Shown piece by piece: positions 8,706-18,041 of a stretch of 64,000 bases of DNA; position 1 is the stretch's first letter, and every line of letters starts with the position of its first letter. The stretch is from Actinomycetaceae bacterium (GTDB taxonomy: Bacteria; Actinomycetota; Actinomycetes; Actinomycetales; Actinomycetaceae). Under the pieces are notes generated by a model that was not told the DNA's origin, made no database searches, and saw only the letters and a list, made by a program, of their open reading frames with translations. The stretch lies in the NCBI GenBank assembly GCA_030528145.1, contig JAUMZK010000003.1, positions 1-64,000 on the forward strand. The letters run 5' to 3'. The translations under genes and the position numbers were made by a program.

Positions 8706-9838
8706 TTGGCGTTTCCTTTCAAAATATTCACCACTTTGCGGGCGTTCGCTTCGGTTTTCGCAAAGTCTTCACCCACTACGGTCACGTGCCCCAGTTTTCG
8801 CCCCGGACGCACACTCTTTCCGTAGTAATGTATTTTCGCGGCGGGCACCGCCAAAGCTTTGGCGTATTGCACGCGCGGCTCTTCGTATTCACTGCCCAAC
8901 AAATTCACCATTGTGCATGCTGGGGACACCGCCCTCGTATCCCCAAGCGGCAAGTCCAAAACCGCCCGCAAATGTTGTTCAAATTGGCTGGTAACAGACC
9001 CTTCTATGGTCCAATGCCCACTGTTATGAGGACGCATCGCCAATTCATTTACTACTACCCCGGTGTCGGTGACGAACATTTCCACCGCCATCACTCCGGT
9101 TACCCGCAGTTCTTTGGCGATCTTTTTCCCGATTTCTTGGGCCTTGGCAGCCAGCTCCGTGTCCAAGTTCGGGGCGGGGGCATGTACTACCGCGCATACG
9201 CCGTTTTCCTGGATAGTTTGGGCGACTGGCCAAACAGCTATTTCCCCACTGGGTCGGCGCGCCAACAATACTGCTATTTCGCTGGTAAACGGGACGGCTT
9301 CTTCTGCTAACAGGACGCCACCGTCCTCGGAAATACGTTGCAGCCAAGGCTGGCACTCTGCAAAACTGTGTGCCAGCAAAACGCCCTTGCCGTCGTAACC
9401 CCCCGTGGGAGTTTTCAGCACTAACGACCAACCAACCTGCTCTGCAAACTTTTCTAGGTCAGCCGCGCCTTCCACCTGCGCCCACCGCGGGTTCGGTACC
9501 CCAATCTGCGCCATTTTCTGGCGCATTTTCAACTTGTTTTGCGCATATACGAGGGCGTCCGGGTGCGGTTCCACAGGCAGCTTGCGCGCCAGTTGCCGCA
9601 GAAAATCCCCCGGCACGTGCTCGTGTTCGAAAGTCAGCACGTTCGCGCCCTGCACCAGACGGGTTATGGCAACTTCATCAGTGGCGGCACCTACCGGCGC
9701 ATCTGGAACAACTTGCGCAGTGGCCGCCTGGTCCGATTCCACCAGGACTCGCAAATGGATTCCCAGTGCGGTTGCGGATTCTTGCATCATGCGTGCGAGC
9801 TGTCCGCCCCCGATTACAGCAACTATTGGTGCACTCAC
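8702..9838 (-). CDS. purK: 5-(carboxyamino)imidazole ribonucleotide synthase PurK
   Basis: ATP-grasp carboxylase of about 378 residues. The N-terminal [14 protein letters not shown] is the PurK signature, and later segments [12 protein letters not shown] and [19 protein letters not shown] hold the ATP-grasp and metal-binding residues. It makes N5-CAIR from AIR, bicarbonate and ATP. I chose the GTG at 9838 because it places the family's N-terminus ([11 protein letters not shown]) directly after the start; an upstream in-frame GTG at 9886 would add 16 unconserved residues and overlap the sensor kinase gene. Neither start has a strong ribosome binding site. Confidence 0.9.
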   Translation of the reverse strand: MSAPIVAVIGGGQLARMMQESATALGIHLRVLVESDQAATAQVVPDAPVGAATDEVAITRLVQGANVLTFEHEHVPGDFLRQLARKLPVEPHPDALVYAQNKLKMRQKMAQIGVPNPRWAQVEGAADLEKFAEQVGWSLVLKTPTGGYDGKGVLLAHSFAECQPWLQRISEDGGVLLAEEAVPFTSEIAVLLARRPSGEIAVWPVAQTIQENGVCAVVHAPAPNLDTELAAKAQEIGKKIAKELRVTGVMAVEMFVTDTGVVVNELAMRPHNSGHWTIEGSVTSQFEQHLRAVLDLPLGDTRAVSPACTMVNLLGSEYEEPRVQYAKALAVPAAKIHYYGKSVRPGRKLGHVTVVGEDFAKTEANARKVVNILKGNAK

Positions 9839-9857
9839 GTTTTTTAGTTTACCCCGC

Positions 9858-11153
9858 TTAGAAGCGACGCCGCCGTCTCCCCACACTGACCAACGCCCCT
9901 TTGGGCATCACCTTGTCCGGGTCTAATGGCACTGCGCCCAGCGAAATAGTAAACACAGGGGGGCGCATTTGCGTCAATTCCAACCGTCCTCCGTCAGCCA
10001 CCGTTAGCTCACGTGCCAGCGCCAAACCAATTCCCGTCGAACCATGCCCCGACACACCTTTGTCAAAAATATGCGCGCCTAACCGATCCGGTACGCCTTC
10101 GCCCTCGTCGGAAACTTCAATGAAAATGGACCGCGAAGATGTCCCTGGGCGAGCTTTCACCAAAGTCTTCCCACCCCCATAATGCAAAGAGTTTTCAATT
10201 AAGGTTGCCAATACCTGTGCCAGGTTTCCGGGAGTGGCAAGGGCAAAACGCGCAGCATCATTGACAAATTCCAGGGGACGCCCCTTGGCGGCAAAGGCCT
10301 GTTCCCATTCTTCGTGTTGGTGGGCAAATAGGTGGTCGACGTTTATGGCCTCGGCACTGCCGCCACTAACCCGCGTTTTGGTCAGCAGATCAGAGACCGT
10401 TTGGGTGAGCCTTTCGACCTGCTCCAAACATTTTCGGGCTTCTTCTTGGACTTCGGGTTCACCGCTAATCAATTCGATTTCTTCAATGCGCATCGACAGC
10501 GCAGTCAGCGGGGTACGCAGCTGGTGGGAAGCATCGGAGGCGAACTGTCTTTCCGCAGCAATCTTTCCCGCAATACGTTCAGAGCTGTGGCGCAGTTCTT
10601 CGGCAACCAGGTCGATTTCTTCAATTCCACAAGGTTTGATTTGGGCGCGCACCTGCCCTTGCCCCACCTGTTCAGCTTGGGCAGCCAAGTAAATCAAAGG
10701 CGCAGCAATACGCCTAGCTTCCCGCAAGGCTAACGCACTGGCAACCGCAAAAGTACCGGTTGCACCCATTATTACGAGGACGCCCACCAGCGCTACTTGC
10801 CCTAGCACCCGCCACGCCGTACCTTCGACAGTAACGGTAGTGCCCCCAGCAGACAACCGGTTTGCTTGTTGGGAAGGAAAGCCGGGGCGCGTGCCAACTT
10901 GCACAATGTCCTTGTTGACGACCTGCACCCACTGCCCTGGACCGATCCACGGTTCTAGCTGTTTAGGCGTGACCTTGTGTCCGTCGCTGTGTACACGGTC
11001 GACGTAGCGGGCAATAGTTTCCGCACGTTGTTGCAGGCGGGCGTTACCATTTTGCCATGCTAGCGCCGGTCCAAGGACGAACAGCGGGACCCCCAGCAGC
11101 AGCATCGCTACGGCGGCTCCGCGCCACGCTATGCGCAGTGCCCGCTCACGCAA
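9858..11153 (-). CDS. Two-component sensor histidine kinase
   Basis: A 431-residue membrane kinase. Two transmembrane segments (about 10-32 and 118-142) enclose an extracellular sensor of about 85 residues. Then come a HAMP-like linker, a HisKA dimerisation domain with SDASHQLRTPLTALS (phospho-acceptor His210), and a HATPase_c domain with N-box LIENSLHYGG, DEGEGVP and GSTGIGLALAREL. The apparent start is TTG, directly after the response regulator stop, so the pair is co-translated. The signal is unknown. The arginine-rich tail (GRRRRRF) is unusual. The pair precedes purK-purE-galE with little space. Confidence 0.88.
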   Translation of the reverse strand: MRERALRIAWRGAAVAMLLLGVPLFVLGPALAWQNGNARLQQRAETIARYVDRVHSDGHKVTPKQLEPWIGPGQWVQVVNKDIVQVGTRPGFPSQQANRLSAGGTTVTVEGTAWRVLGQVALVGVLVIMGATGTFAVASALALREARRIAAPLIYLAAQAEQVGQGQVRAQIKPCGIEEIDLVAEELRHSSERIAGKIAAERQFASDASHQLRTPLTALSMRIEEIELISGEPEVQEEARKCLEQVERLTQTVSDLLTKTRVSGGSAEAINVDHLFAHQHEEWEQAFAAKGRPLEFVNDAARFALATPGNLAQVLATLIENSLHYGGGKTLVKARPGTSSRSIFIEVSDEGEGVPDRLGAHIFDKGVSGHGSTGIGLALARELTVADGGRLELTQMRPPVFTISLGAVPLDPDKVMPKGALVSVGRRRRRF

Positions 11154-11831
11154 TTACCGACCGCTCTCGAAACGAAAACCCATTCCCCGCACAGTAGTGA
11201 TATACCGAGGACGGTTTGCATCGTCACCTAGTTTGCGTCGCAGCCACGACACGTGCATGTCCAATGTTTTAGTGGAATCGGTGGGGTCTGACCCCCATAC
11301 TTCGCGCATCAGCATGTCGCGTTCCACCACGTTTCCGCGTTCGCGCACTAATACGCGCAGCAACTCAAATTCTTTCGCGGTCAGTTGCAGTTCTTGCCCG
11401 TCCTTAAATGCTCGGTGGGCAGCGACATCTACTCGAATGTCCTGAGCCTCCAATTCGTCCTCGGCAGCTTCCCCGCCACTGCGACGCAACAAGGCCCGTA
11501 CGCGCGCCAGCAATTCGGCCAAACGGAACGGTTTTGTCACGTAATCGTCGGCACCAGCGTCCAATCCAACGACCATGTCGACCTCGTCGGCACGCGCAGT
11601 CAAAATCATAATTGGAACGTTTATCCCTTGATTGCGTATTTTCCTAGCAACATCCAAACCATCAATGTCTGGCAGCCCCAAGTCTAAAACCACTAGATCT
11701 GTTTCTGCCAGGTCAGCGAGGGCGCCGCCCCCGGTACGGTGAGCACTAACGTTGTACCCTTCCCGGCTAAGCGCGCGCGTCAGCGGTTCAGCAATAGCCG
11801 GATCGTCTTCAACAAGCAATACTTTAGTCAC
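11154..11831 (-). CDS. OmpR-family response regulator
   Basis: Receiver plus winged-helix regulator. With the GTG start at 11831 (VTKVLLVEDD) it has 225 residues; a longer in-frame upstream start at 11885 would add 18 unconserved residues. The receiver has the acidic pair in VEDD, phospho-acceptor Asp50 in VVLDLGLPD, and the switch residues in ILTARA and KPF. The C-terminal Trans_reg_C domain contains LTAKEFELLRVLVRERGNVV and YITTVRGMGFRFE. It partners the adjacent kinase. Targets cannot be told from sequence; the nearest candidates are the genes transcribed with it. Confidence 0.9.
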   Translation of the reverse strand: MTKVLLVEDDPAIAEPLTRALSREGYNVSAHRTGGGALADLAETDLVVLDLGLPDIDGLDVARKIRNQGINVPIMILTARADEVDMVVGLDAGADDYVTKPFRLAELLARVRALLRRSGGEAAEDELEAQDIRVDVAAHRAFKDGQELQLTAKEFELLRVLVRERGNVVERDMLMREVWGSDPTDSTKTLDMHVSWLRRKLGDDANRPRYITTVRGMGFRFESGR

Positions 11832-11922
11832 ACTTTTACTATACGGGATGAAACGGGACAGTAATAAAGAGTTCCACCTAGACACGTCATTTTACTCATT
11901 ATTTGAAAACTTTTAGCTACTT

Positions 11923-12933
11923 TTACCAATGCAACAAGTACGGTGTTACTTCCCCAACACCTCGCAGTTGCACTGGATCAGCAGGCGATAATTGCCATCT
12001 TCCCCCCAGGCTCGCAATTGCTTTGGCTGTATCCGCATCCGTATACACTTCTCCGGTAGGGGCAATGTCTACCAAGCGCGAAGCCAGGTTTACGCTGGGA
12101 CCAAAAATGTCCCCGGAACGAGTCATGATTCGCCCTTGAACAACGGAGGCGCGCACCGGCAACAATTTTTCCGACCGCGCAATTTCCCCTACCAGTTCGG
12201 CAGTTATGCGTAATCCCAACGGGAGCGTGTCCGCCACCCATAAAACGGCATCACCAATAGTCTTCACTACCCTGCCCCCGTTGGAGGTGATTACGTCACG
12301 GCAAATAAATTCAAAACTTTCTACCAGGTCTGCCAACGCGTTTGCCCCCAATTTCGCACTGTTACTGGTGTAGGACACCATGTCTGCAAAACCGAAAGTG
12401 CGCAGCAGTGGGAACGAATCTTTGCCTAAATCCACCTTGCCTATTTGTCCGACTTCCTGGTCCATGTGTCCCAGTAATGCCCCAAGCTGCCGCCGCCAAG
12501 TGTAAGTAACCTGATCTTGAATAGTGTCTAAGTAGTATTTGACGTGATCTAGGGACAGCAGCCGTGCAGTAGTGTGGTCCAATTGGTAACGATCAACTAA
12601 GTCTTGCACTAAGGTTTCTAGCTGCCACAACACCAGTCGATTTATGGTGTGGGACTGGGCACGCATCATTGAGGTGGCGGCGCGTAGCGACAATTCGCCC
12701 TCGGAAAAAAGACTGACCCACTGCCGCAACTGTTCAACGTCTGTGTCCGTGAACAATAGTTGGTCCGCAGTAGGGTCGGGAAATCCCATGGAACGCCAGA
12801 ATCTTTGCGCCAGCTGCAGTTCGCATCCCGCTAATTCAGCTATTTGCGGCAGCGTGTACTTGGCAGTACCGCCAATCAGTTGCTCAACTGTGGCGTCTAT
12901 GGTGCGGGCATGACGTTTGGGCTGGGGTTCCAT
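11923..12933 (-). CDS. Class III adenylate cyclase with N-terminal helical regulatory domain
   Basis: A 336-residue soluble protein. Residues 1-165 are helical, begin with a helix-turn-helix-like segment (TLPQIAELAGCELQLAQRFWRSMG) and resemble the regulatory half of mycobacterial Rv1264-type cyclases. The C-terminal cyclase domain has FGFADMVSYTS (first metal Asp), KTIGDAVLWVA (Lys and second Asp), and SGDIFGPSVNLASRL (adenine-selecting Asp, transition-state Asn and Arg). All catalytic residues therefore seem present, and the enzyme should make cAMP as a dimer. No transmembrane segment is visible. It sits upstream of the two-component pair on the same strand but with a separate start region. 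Confidence 0.85.
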   Translation of the reverse strand: MEPQPKRHARTIDATVEQLIGGTAKYTLPQIAELAGCELQLAQRFWRSMGFPDPTADQLLFTDTDVEQLRQWVSLFSEGELSLRAATSMMRAQSHTINRLVLWQLETLVQDLVDRYQLDHTTARLLSLDHVKYYLDTIQDQVTYTWRRQLGALLGHMDQEVGQIGKVDLGKDSFPLLRTFGFADMVSYTSNSAKLGANALADLVESFEFICRDVITSNGGRVVKTIGDAVLWVADTLPLGLRITAELVGEIARSEKLLPVRASVVQGRIMTRSGDIFGPSVNLASRLVDIAPTGEVYTDADTAKAIASLGGRWQLSPADPVQLRGVGEVTPYLLHW

Positions 12934-12989
12934 GTGGTCCAGTTTACCCGCTTTGCCTGAATGTGTCCTTGGCCACTACTGTTGATATT

Positions 12990-13613
12990 ATGCGTTTTAT
13001 TTTAGGATCACAGTCGCCGGCGCGGCGAAAAACTCTAGAAAATGCGGGAATTTCTCCTGAGGTTATAGTGGCAGATATTGCCGAGGACGAAGTTTTAGCA
13101 ACGGTCTCACACCTGGATTTTCCAGCACAGGTAACACAATTGGCGAGGGCGAAAGCGCACGCAATTCTGCCTAGTGTGGGTGGTGGTGACGCGGTTTTGG
13201 TTACCTGCGATTCCATGTTGGAATTTGCCGGCAAACTGGTAGGCAAACCACATAGTGCAGAATTGGCTGTGGCAAGGTGGCAAAAGATGCGGGGACAAAG
13301 TGCACTGCTGCACACTGGTCACCACTTGGTTTACCAAGCGGACGGCAAACAAGTGAGTACTACCGCTTGCGCCACCACAAAAGTCTTTTTCGCAACCCTT
13401 AGCGATGCGGAAATAGCAGACTACGTGGCTACCGGGGAACCCTTAGAAGTGGCCGGTGCGTTCACGGTGGACGGTCTGGGGGGCGCCTTTGTGGAACGTA
13501 TCGAGGGCGACTACCACAGCGTTGTCGGTATCTCGCTGCCGCTCTTGCGCCAAATGTTTTCAAAAGTGGGCGGATACTGGCCCCATTTGTGGAACGCTTC
13601 GCAAAGTAATTAG
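12990..13613 (+). CDS. maf: Maf-family nucleotide pyrophosphatase
   Basis: About 207 residues from the ATG at 12990 (MRFILGSQSPARRKTLENAG), the family's standard N-terminus. A GTG at 12963 would add nine residues. The catalytic Asp is in TCDSMLEFAGKLVGKP, and the C-terminal half has VAGAFTVDGLGGAFVERIEGDYHSVVGI split around the usual substrate loop. Maf proteins hydrolyse non-canonical or modified nucleoside triphosphates (dTTP/UTP or m7GTP depending on subgroup). The gene is transcribed divergently from the cyclase. The subgroup cannot be decided by eye; the motif TCDSM differs from the common AADT form. Confidence 0.88.
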   Translation: MRFILGSQSPARRKTLENAGISPEVIVADIAEDEVLATVSHLDFPAQVTQLARAKAHAILPSVGGGDAVLVTCDSMLEFAGKLVGKPHSAELAVARWQKMRGQSALLHTGHHLVYQADGKQVSTTACATTKVFFATLSDAEIADYVATGEPLEVAGAFTVDGLGGAFVERIEGDYHSVVGISLPLLRQMFSKVGGYWPHLWNASQSN

Positions 13614-13690
13614 GTGTAGGCGCCGCAATATTGTGCGGGATCGCGCTTGCATAAAACGGTGGCGGGCGCCCTCAGGAACATTCAAAACAT

Positions 13691-13720
13691 GTGAAGGTCG
13701 GAACACTGTCCGACCTTCAC
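13691..13720. terminator. Bidirectional hairpin between maf and gltA
   Basis: A perfect 12-base stem (GTGAAGGTCGGA, 13691-13702; reverse complement at 13709-13720) with a 6-base loop lies between the convergent genes maf and gltA. It could terminate both. Confidence 0.75.
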
Positions 13721-13729
13721 TAAATACCC

Positions 13730-15046
13730 CTACTTACTTTGACGACGACGCAGGGGGACGTAGTCGCGCTTGGTTTCACCGACGTAAACTTGACGCGGGC
13801 GCGCAATACGGGTCATCGGGTCGGAAATCATTTCCCTAAACTGAGCAATCCACCCTGGGAGGCGTCCGAGGGCGAACAATGGGGTGAACATTTTGGTGGG
13901 GAATCCCATAGCCGAGTAAATGATGCCCGTGTAAAAGTCCACGTTCGGGTACAGTTTGCGTTCCACGAAGTAGTCATCGCTGAGGGCGATGTCTTCGAGT
14001 TCCATCGCGAGGTCCAGCAACTCATCCGATTGTCCCATACGTTCAAGCACGTCGTGAGTCAAAGATTTGACTATGGCGGCACGCGGATCGTAATTCTTGT
14101 AAACCCGGTGCCCAAAGCCCATAAGCCGCACACCGTCCTCTTTATTCTTAACTTTTTGCACGAAGTCTTTAACCGTCATGTCGGAATTTTTAATCTGTCC
14201 GAGCATGCGCAACACTGCTTCATTAGCCCCGCCGTGGAGCGGACCAGAAAGGGCACCAATACCGGCAGAAACTGAGGCATAAGTATTAGCGTGTGCAGAA
14301 CCTACCACGCGCACGGTCGAAGTCGAACAGTTCTGCTCGTGGTCAGCGTGCAAAATAAATAACGTATCCAAGGCGTGAATAATAGCCGGATCAATATCGT
14401 AAGACTGGTAGGGCAAGCCGAAAGTCAGACGCAAAAAGTCTTCAGTATAGGAGCGTTCCGCTGCCGGATACAGCAGCGGCAAACCCGCTGCGCGCTTTGC
14501 AATATAAGAAATCATGGTCGGCACCTTCGCCATCAGCAAAATGGTTTGCAGGTCCCGTTTTTCTGGATCCAAAGGATCAATAGTGTCTTCGTAATAGGTG
14601 GCAAGCCCGGCAATACCGGCTTGCAAAATAGACATGGGGTGACCATTTGCGGGGAAGGCAGTGAAGAATGCTTTGAAGTCCTCGTGTAACAAGCGGTGGG
14701 TTTTAATGCGCGTAACCCATGTTGACAATTGCTTCGCATCTGGCAGTTCACCGTAAATCAGCAGGTAGGCTACCTCCAGAAAACTGGATTGTTTCGCCAG
14801 CTGCTCAATAGGGTAACCGCGGTAACGCAAAATGCCGGCTTCCCCATCAATGTACGTAATTGCGGACTTACACGACGCCGTAGTGCTAAACCCCGGATCC
14901 AAAGTAACATTACCGGTTTGTTTCAGCACTTTTGAAATATCTATGCCCGATGAACCTTCAGATGCCTGCACTACCGGCAAATCTAAAGTTTGGTCATTGA
15001 CGCATAATTTCGCAACCGCTTGAGTTGGTTCCTTCTTTGCAGCCAT
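13730..15046 (-). CDS. gltA: Citrate synthase GltA
   Basis: A 438-residue type II-like citrate synthase. Catalytic residues lie in GPLHGGANEAV (His), GFGHRVYKNYDPRA (His and Arg) and NVDFYTGI (Asp). The N-terminal region LDPGFSTTASCKSAITYIDGEAGILRYRGYPI is typical of actinobacterial GltA. It condenses oxaloacetate and acetyl-CoA. Malate dehydrogenase, isocitrate dehydrogenase and fumarase are also in this window. The N-terminus starts at ATG 15046. No operon partner is close. Confidence 0.94.
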   Translation of the reverse strand: MAAKKEPTQAVAKLCVNDQTLDLPVVQASEGSSGIDISKVLKQTGNVTLDPGFSTTASCKSAITYIDGEAGILRYRGYPIEQLAKQSSFLEVAYLLIYGELPDAKQLSTWVTRIKTHRLLHEDFKAFFTAFPANGHPMSILQAGIAGLATYYEDTIDPLDPEKRDLQTILLMAKVPTMISYIAKRAAGLPLLYPAAERSYTEDFLRLTFGLPYQSYDIDPAIIHALDTLFILHADHEQNCSTSTVRVVGSAHANTYASVSAGIGALSGPLHGGANEAVLRMLGQIKNSDMTVKDFVQKVKNKEDGVRLMGFGHRVYKNYDPRAAIVKSLTHDVLERMGQSDELLDLAMELEDIALSDDYFVERKLYPNVDFYTGIIYSAMGFPTKMFTPLFALGRLPGWIAQFREMISDPMTRIARPRQVYVGETKRDYVPLRRRQSK

Positions 15047-15472
15047 TCTCGCTCCTACCTTTTTCGTGTTTGCCGCCGGCTAGTTGCGGCTGGTACAGGT
15101 ACATCCATTAGGTGTCAATGCCATGGAGCGCCGCGTCCTCACGCCCGTGAAAGTTACTGGGACAACCAGTTTTCCAAGCATTGTCAACGTCTTAAGAATA
15201 CTCCAGTATGCGCCTTAAGTCCTACACGAGTTAGGATTTTCGCCACCTAGCGTCCTCGAAAATGCCTAAAAATGCAGGTAAGAAGCACTTGTCCTTTTTA
15301 AATTTTCCTTAAATTTCGCAAAAAGCTGTCCGTAATGTTGCCGGCTCAGCAGTAACAGGCAGTTATTCCGAGCCACCAATAGCGCGCAAATCATAAGCAA
15401 AGGCGCGGCGCACACCGACTGTTCGACATGCACCACGCCGCAAAGAAAAAGACTTCTGTCCCTTTCCTATTT
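15047..15472. other. Long intergenic region between gltA and fdxA
   Basis: About 425 bases with no convincing open frame, tRNA or riboswitch. It must contain the gltA promoter (minus strand) and the 3' end of the fdxA transcript. Two GAGGRCG heptamers on the minus strand fall here (15134 and 15251). Confidence 0.5.
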
Positions 15473-15802
15473 TCAGTTTTCGTTTTGTGGCGGCAATGCC
15501 TCCACAAAGGGATGGTCATAACCTACTGGACCAGTTTGCGTTGCGCCCCCCGGTGACCCCAGACCGCGAATGTCGAAGAATTCCACGTTGACGTTGTAGT
15601 ACTGACTCCACTCATCAGGCAGGTCGTCCTCGTAAAAAATGGCTTCCACAGGACAAACCGGTTCGCATGCACCGCAGTCAACACATTCTTCAGGGTGAAT
15701 GTAAAGTGTGCGATCGCCCTCGTAAATACAATCCACGGGGCATTCGTCAACGCATGCTCTGTCCTTCACGTCAACGCACGGTTTCGCGATCACGTAGGTC
15801 AT
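15473..15802 (-). CDS. fdxA: Seven-iron ferredoxin FdxA
   Basis: A 109-residue actinobacterial ferredoxin. The N-terminal part VIAKPCVDVKDRACVDECPVD and the later CVDCGACEPVCPVEAI supply cysteines for one [3Fe-4S] and one [4Fe-4S] cluster. The acidic C-terminal extension with EWSQYYNVNVEFF is typical of FdxA/FdxC. It is a small cytoplasmic electron carrier. Its physiological partner here is not evident. It stands alone, 39 bases downstream of the ahpF start in the opposite sense of reading order. Confidence 0.94.
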   Translation of the reverse strand: MTYVIAKPCVDVKDRACVDECPVDCIYEGDRTLYIHPEECVDCGACEPVCPVEAIFYEDDLPDEWSQYYNVNVEFFDIRGLGSPGGATQTGPVGYDHPFVEALPPQNEN

Positions 15803-15841
15803 GTTTTACCTTCCCTCGGCTATCTACCTAGTATCTACCAC

Positions 15842-17368
15842 TCACTGCCGAATCATATGATCGAACGCGCCCAACGCCGCGCTGGCGCCGCTACCGAGCG
15901 CCACCACAATCTGTTTGAACGGCGTGTTAGTGCAGTCCCCTGCCGCAAATACCCCTGGTAGCGCGGTTTCTCCGCGCGCATTCACGGGAATTTCACCGCG
16001 CTCTAGTGTGAGCGTTCCCTCAAGCCAATCCGTGTTCGGGACCAGTCCGATTTGCACAAATACCCCTTGAACAGGCAGTTTTTTGGTGACACCGTCCGTT
16101 TCAATTTCGAGGGCGGTGACCCCGGTTCCGTCACCGTGAATTTGCTGCGTCTTCGCCCCGGTAATAACCGTGGTATTAGGCAGCGAAGCCAATTTGTCTT
16201 GCAACACCTGGTCCGCATTCAACTGGGGCATTAATTCCACTACCGTGACGTGTTTCGTTATACCGGCGAGGTCGATAGCCGCTTCAATGGCAGAGTTTCC
16301 GCCACCAATAACCGCCACCTCTTTGCCCTTGAACAAAGGACCGTCGCAGTGTGGGCAGAACGTGACGCCCTTATTGCGGTATTCGTCCTCGCCCGGAACG
16401 CCGGTAGTGCGATATTTTGCGCCGGTAGCCAAAATGACGGTTTTCCCACGCAAAGTGGCGTCGCCGAAATCGACTGCTACATGCTCGCCGGTGCGCTCAT
16501 GAAGCTTGGTGGCGATAGTGTCCTCGAAAATTTCCACACCATTGGCGCGCAAGTTTTCGGCAAGCCCCCCCGCCACTGTACCACCGGTGGTGTGATCGAC
16601 GACGATCAAGTTTTCAATGGCAGCGGTGTCGTTGACCTGCCCACCAATGCGCTCGGCGGCTACGCCCACGGAGAGCCCCTTACGGGCGGCATATATGGCT
16701 GCCGCCGCCCCCGCTGGACCACCCCCGACTACCAACACATCAAACGGTTCGGTTTCGTTCAGACGCTGGTTCATGCGGTCCTTAGCACCGCTGTCTAAGC
16801 GCCCCACGATTTGTGCCAGGCTGAGGCGACCAGACTCGAAAAATTCCCCATTTAGGTAGACGGTAGGCACTGCCTGGATGCCTTTTTCGTCAATTTCTGC
16901 AGAAAATGCCCCACCCTCGACCGCAACGTGGGTTACCAGTGGATTCAGCACTGCTAATGCATTGAGCGCCTGCACCACATCTGGGCAGTTTTGGCAGCTG
17001 AGCGACATGTAGGTAACAAAATCACAGCGCGTATCAATAGCCTGCGCGGCGGCAATTATTTCTGCGTCAGCTTTCACGGGGTGCCCACTAACTTGCAAAA
17101 GGGCGAGGACGAAGCTGTTAAATTCATGCCCTAACGGCAAGCCCGCGAAGCGCACTTCGCGGCCAGAACTGCGAATCGCGAAACTGGGGGTGCGCTCGTT
17201 CGTTTCTTCGATAAACGTAATTTTATCCGAGAGCTCAGCAACTTGCGTAAGCATTTGGCGCATTTGTTGACTGCGCTCGGAATCGTCAACTGAGGCAGCA
17301 AACGTGACGGGGTCACGAACCATATCCATGACCCCGCGCAGTTGCCCCAAAATTTGGGAATCGAGCAT
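15842..17368 (-). CDS. ahpF: Alkyl hydroperoxide reductase flavoprotein subunit AhpF
   Basis: A 508-residue flavoprotein of normal size. The N-terminal tandem thioredoxin-like domains contain CQNCPD (about residue 128). The thioredoxin-reductase-like C-terminal part has FAD-binding GGGPAGAAAAIYAARKG, redox CPHC in GVTFCPHCDGPLF, NAD(P)H-binding IGGGNSAIEAA and GVFAAGDCTN. It transfers electrons from NADH to AhpC. Its start overlaps the ahpC stop by one base, so the two are co-translated. Together they detoxify hydrogen and organic peroxides, important for an organism carrying oxygen-sensitive radical enzymes. Confidence 0.95.
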   Translation of the reverse strand: MLDSQILGQLRGVMDMVRDPVTFAASVDDSERSQQMRQMLTQVAELSDKITFIEETNERTPSFAIRSSGREVRFAGLPLGHEFNSFVLALLQVSGHPVKADAEIIAAAQAIDTRCDFVTYMSLSCQNCPDVVQALNALAVLNPLVTHVAVEGGAFSAEIDEKGIQAVPTVYLNGEFFESGRLSLAQIVGRLDSGAKDRMNQRLNETEPFDVLVVGGGPAGAAAAIYAARKGLSVGVAAERIGGQVNDTAAIENLIVVDHTTGGTVAGGLAENLRANGVEIFEDTIATKLHERTGEHVAVDFGDATLRGKTVILATGAKYRTTGVPGEDEYRNKGVTFCPHCDGPLFKGKEVAVIGGGNSAIEAAIDLAGITKHVTVVELMPQLNADQVLQDKLASLPNTTVITGAKTQQIHGDGTGVTALEIETDGVTKKLPVQGVFVQIGLVPNTDWLEGTLTLERGEIPVNARGETALPGVFAAGDCTNTPFKQIVVALGSGASAALGAFDHMIRQ

Positions 17369-17937
17369 TAGAGCTTACCTGACAGATCGAAGGACGGGGT
17401 GAGGGTTTCTTCGCCCTCTTCCCACTTGGCCGGGCAAACTTCGCCTGGGTGGTTGTACACGTACTGGGCAGCCTTCACTTTGCGTACCAGTTCTTCTGCA
17501 TTGCGACCAACGCCTTCGGAGCTAGTTTCCAAGTACTGAATGACACCGTTGGGATCAATCAGGAACGTAGAGCGATCGGCCGCGCCTTCGCCCTCGCGCA
17601 AAGTTTCAAAATCCGCAGCGATCTGACAAGTTGGGTCCCCTACCATGGGGAACTTGATCTTGCCAATGCGTTCAGAGGATTCGTGCCAAGCCTTGTGCGT
17701 AAAGTGCTTATCTGTAGACACAGAGTAAACATTGACCCCTAGACCTTGAAGTTCTTCGTAGTAGCTAGCAAGGTCTTCAAGTTCGGTTGGGCAAACGAAA
17801 GTGAAGTCTGCCGGGTAGAAGAAGACAATGGCCCACTTGCCGTCATAGTCGCTGCTGGACACTTCAACAAAATCGCCGTTATGAAAGGCGGTTCCGGACC
17901 ATTTCGGTGCCTGCTTATTGATTAATGACAATGTCAT
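17368..17937 (-). CDS. ahpC: Alkyl hydroperoxide reductase peroxiredoxin AhpC
   Basis: A typical 2-Cys peroxiredoxin of 189 residues from the ATG at 17937 (MTLSLINKQAPKW), which has an AAAGGA ribosome binding site; a longer in-frame start at 17979 is unlikely. The peroxidatic Cys is in FYPADFTFVCPTELEDL, and the resolving Cys is in HPGEVCPAKW near the C-terminus. It reduces peroxides and is recycled by AhpF, encoded immediately downstream. A LysR-type OxyR gene is not adjacent. Confidence 0.95.
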   Translation of the reverse strand: MTLSLINKQAPKWSGTAFHNGDFVEVSSSDYDGKWAIVFFYPADFTFVCPTELEDLASYYEELQGLGVNVYSVSTDKHFTHKAWHESSERIGKIKFPMVGDPTCQIAADFETLREGEGAADRSTFLIDPNGVIQYLETSSEGVGRNAEELVRKVKAAQYVYNHPGEVCPAKWEEGEETLTPSFDLSGKL

Positions 17938-18041
17938 TTCCTTTCTTCTCTGGGTCTTTACTACCATAGCAAATTCCACAGAAAATAGCCTATCACTAGC
18001 ACCAAAGGTGAAATTAGGTACACCTAAGCAATACTTAAGTC

